Shown piece after piece: positions 61,800-64,000 of a stretch of DNA of 64,000 nt. Below the pieces are notes generated by a model. The model had not been told where the DNA came from. It worked only from the letters and a program-made list of their open reading frames with translations, and searched no databases. The stretch covers positions 78,320,953 to 78,384,952 of the forward strand of contig JAMXBB010000011.1 of NCBI GenBank assembly GCA_024138015.1. The letters are read 5' to 3'. Positions within the stretch are counted from its first letter, which is position 1. Every line of letters begins with the position of its first letter. This DNA is from Lumnitzera littorea (Eukaryota > Streptophyta > Magnoliopsida > Myrtales > Combretaceae). Both the position numbers and the translations under genes were made by a program.

Positions 61800-62115
61800 A
61801 CAAATTCTTATGGGTCAACCTAAACATAAGCCCTATAGCCAGTTTAGGTAGCTAACCTAAATGTTAACCCTTGGTTTACTTAAGCAGTTAGCTTAAATGT
61901 AGCTAACCCAAACAAAGTCACTTAGCCCATTAAAGAAGCCAATCCAAACAAAGCCATTTGGCCCATTCAAGCAACCAATCTAAACACTAAACATTAACCC
62001 TTAACCCATCAAGGTAGTTAACTCAAACATAAACTATGGCCCATCAAGGTAGTTAGACCAAACACAATCCCTAACCCATCAAGAACCAAGCCAAAACCTT
62101 TATCCAGTGAGAAAA
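61800..62115 (+). repeat. degenerate minisatellite, ~45-50-bp unit
   Basis: Repeated variants of 'cccatcaaggtagttaac' and 'ccaaacataaacc' (also aagcagttagct, aagcaaccaatct) occur at roughly 45-50-bp spacing over some 300 bp. Units differ greatly, so the array is old. Confidence 0.6.
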
Positions 62116-64000
62116 TTGAACCCAACCATAAACTAAGTCAAATATAACTTAAGTCTTGAACTTAGATCAAATGAAAAGTATCATTTCACACTAAGGCATT
62201 TTTTAAGATATTGGAAGCCAAAGTCAATCTTCACCCTAGGGCAAATAAATATAGATTCTCCCTAAAGGAATTAGTAACTCACTTTTATAAAGTTTGGGAT
62301 GAAAAGAGGCAAATTACATCTTACATGTTAACCCTTAAAACACTTTGAGAGTTAAGTAACATCATGGAAATGATACTTTGGACCCGTTCCTTAAAGGAGG
62401 TCAATTTTGAAGTTGATACATATATTAAGATAAAGTTAGGCATTCATTTTCAAATTCCAAAACACAATTATTTTTTATTAACCCCATTGGACCAACTTGG
62501 AGTATTTTTAAATTTAAACCCTATTAAGATCCACCCCATACTAAAGTAATTCGGAGGTTAAAGTCATTGATTAGGAGAAAAGGATAAAAAATTGTTTATG
62601 CTTGCTTAGGTAGCATCAATTCAAGGGTAATTTTTATTTATGATAAAAAAATTTTCTCTGAAATGAAGAAAAACTTGCAAATACACAGTCTAAACACTAT
62701 GGGGAGACAGTTACTTCTGGGCCTAAGTAAAAAGGGGTAAAAAAAAAAAAGAAAGAAAAAACAATGAAAGAATGGGGCAACAAAAAATAAAAGATAAAAA
62801 AAAAAGGAGAAGAAGAAGAAGTAGAAAGAAAAGAGGCCGAAAAATTGAGCTCAAGTGTTGGACAAAAGCCCTAAAAGATATATCACACCTTAACAAAGAC
62901 AGCAAAATTGAATCAAAAGGCTCGGAATCAAAGCCTAAATAGTCCCAAAAAATGCAAGGCCTTGAATCATATTCCAAACCTAAAAACATTAAACCTCTAT
63001 ATTCACTTAGAATTACACTTCAAAATCACAAACAGAAAACTTTCTTATTCATGCTGAATCATACGAGGCCTTCTTACCCACAATACCTCTCACACTTGAT
63101 AAAAGCTCTTTTGATCTTAAAAGATAATTTATCTTTAATAAATATAATTTTTAAAATTAGGCCAAGCATACTTTGAGTTTTTCCTAAAGGTTCTTAACTT
63201 ATATACCTAAATTGAATAAATAAATCTTTTAAAATAAGCCTCATTAATCCTCTTGAAACCATTTGTCTAAAATCCTAATTCATAATATTGGATCGACAAA
63301 ACCTAATAAATTGATCCAAGTGTATCACTTACAAAATGGATTATAATTTTTGGAACAGTAGTCAAGAGTGAAATTTAGATCGAAAGTGCGCAAAGAAGCC
63401 CTATTTGACTAGACTAATCATGAGTTACATTTTCCTTAGGAAATAAACGTTTAAAATCACAAAGCCTTACCAAAAAGCTCAGGAGACATTTTCAAAGACC
63501 AAGAAAAATATGAGATTCCCTCTATGGAAGGGGACGGTTATAATACTTGCTTCTCAAATAAGAATTTATACCAGTTAGAAACTTTCAAAAAAAAAAAAGA
63601 AAGAGAGAGAAAGTAAAGGCTTGTTACAATTTTTTTATTCATTTTTAAGTCTATGTCGGCTTGAGTGGCTAAGCTTTCAATTTATGTAACATGTGGTCAC
63701 ATTTTTTAAGTTGATCATAATAGTCTAAGTCATTCTTTCCAAATGCAATTTTATGTCCACTAACTTTTTTTCAAATTAAGGGGTTTATCCTTAATGCCTT
63801 TTTTGTCATAAATGATTTTCACTAAATTCTTTGTTTATAAAAATTTTTCAAGATAAGAAGTTTTCTTTTTAAAAAAAAAAACTAGTTACGTTCCTCACTT
63901 TGCTTCTTTAATCTTCAATCCTCAATCCATTTTTAAGGTTTTAGCTAGCTCTTAAAACGCTATCTTATCTTCAACCCATTTTTAGAGTTCTAGCTGGCTC
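62116..64000. other. AT-rich spacer to the end of the window
   Basis: No gene was found. A purine-rich run (62735-62835, AAAG/GAAGAAG) gives a fortuitous Phe/Leu/Ser-rich frame on the minus strand. At the very end, two similar ~55-bp units (about 63905-63955 and 63960-64000, with 'ccatttttaaggttttagct' and 'cccatttttagagttctagct') suggest the start of another tandem array cut by the window edge. Confidence 0.4.

Noticed and set aside
61800..62115. CRISPR-like array (regularly spaced repeats)
   Set aside because: Units are diverged and contiguous without unique spacers, and the organism is a plant; it is a degenerate minisatellite.
62723..62989. 88-residue Phe/Leu/Ser-rich minus-strand frame resembling membrane segments
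   Set aside because: It is generated by a purine-rich low-complexity run on the plus strand.

Overview
The window is AT-rich nuclear DNA of a dicot-like flowering plant. The evidence is spliced genes with GT-AG introns, plant-specific families (KIN-7 kinesin tail, nucellin/Asp1-type aspartic proteases, ALDH3H1-type aldehyde dehydrogenase) and large amounts of decayed LTR retrotransposon. The species cannot be decided from sequence alone. Five protein-coding loci are supportable; the rest is introns, repeats and plain AT-rich spacer. I see no CRISPR array, rRNA, functional tRNA or bacterial-type operon.

Layout. 1-4308 (+): 3' part of a KIN-7 kinesin gene (seven exons, stalk/tail only), with a LINE remnant in the upstream intron and an antisense fragment of its own largest exon just downstream (4669-4790). 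7117-25000: a tandem duplication of an Asp1-like aspartic protease gene plus its upstream flank. Both copies (7235-9772 and 20763-23241, both minus strand) have eight exons, intact frames and both catalytic Asp residues. The upstream flank of the first copy is split by a 6.9-kb insertion (12342-19226) made of two ~3.4-kb non-coding repeat elements, one nested in the other in opposite orientation. The second copy still carries the empty site. 26522-37571 (+): a dead Tat-type Ty3/gypsy retrotransposon with both LTRs, in which a third copy of the same 3.4-kb element interrupts the reverse transcriptase. 39971-43333 (-): a three-exon DnaJ C-terminal-domain protein with no J domain. 47039-48448: Copia LTR debris. 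48632-55893 (-): a complete ten-exon ALDH3H1-like gene. 56400-64000: AT-rich spacer and a decayed LTR element (58187 to about 61430) with minisatellites.

The genes do not form a pathway; they are ordinary plant neighbours. I found no convincing undescribed system. The points most worth a second look are the dated nested insertion between the duplicated proteases, the foldback it creates, the Asp-to-Asn changes at three catalytic sites of the gypsy element, and two single-N joins flanked by exact duplications (33175 and 56807) that look like unmerged contig ends. Exon boundaries were assigned by hand from reading frame, GT-AG signals and remembered family sequence; they have not been tested against transcripts.
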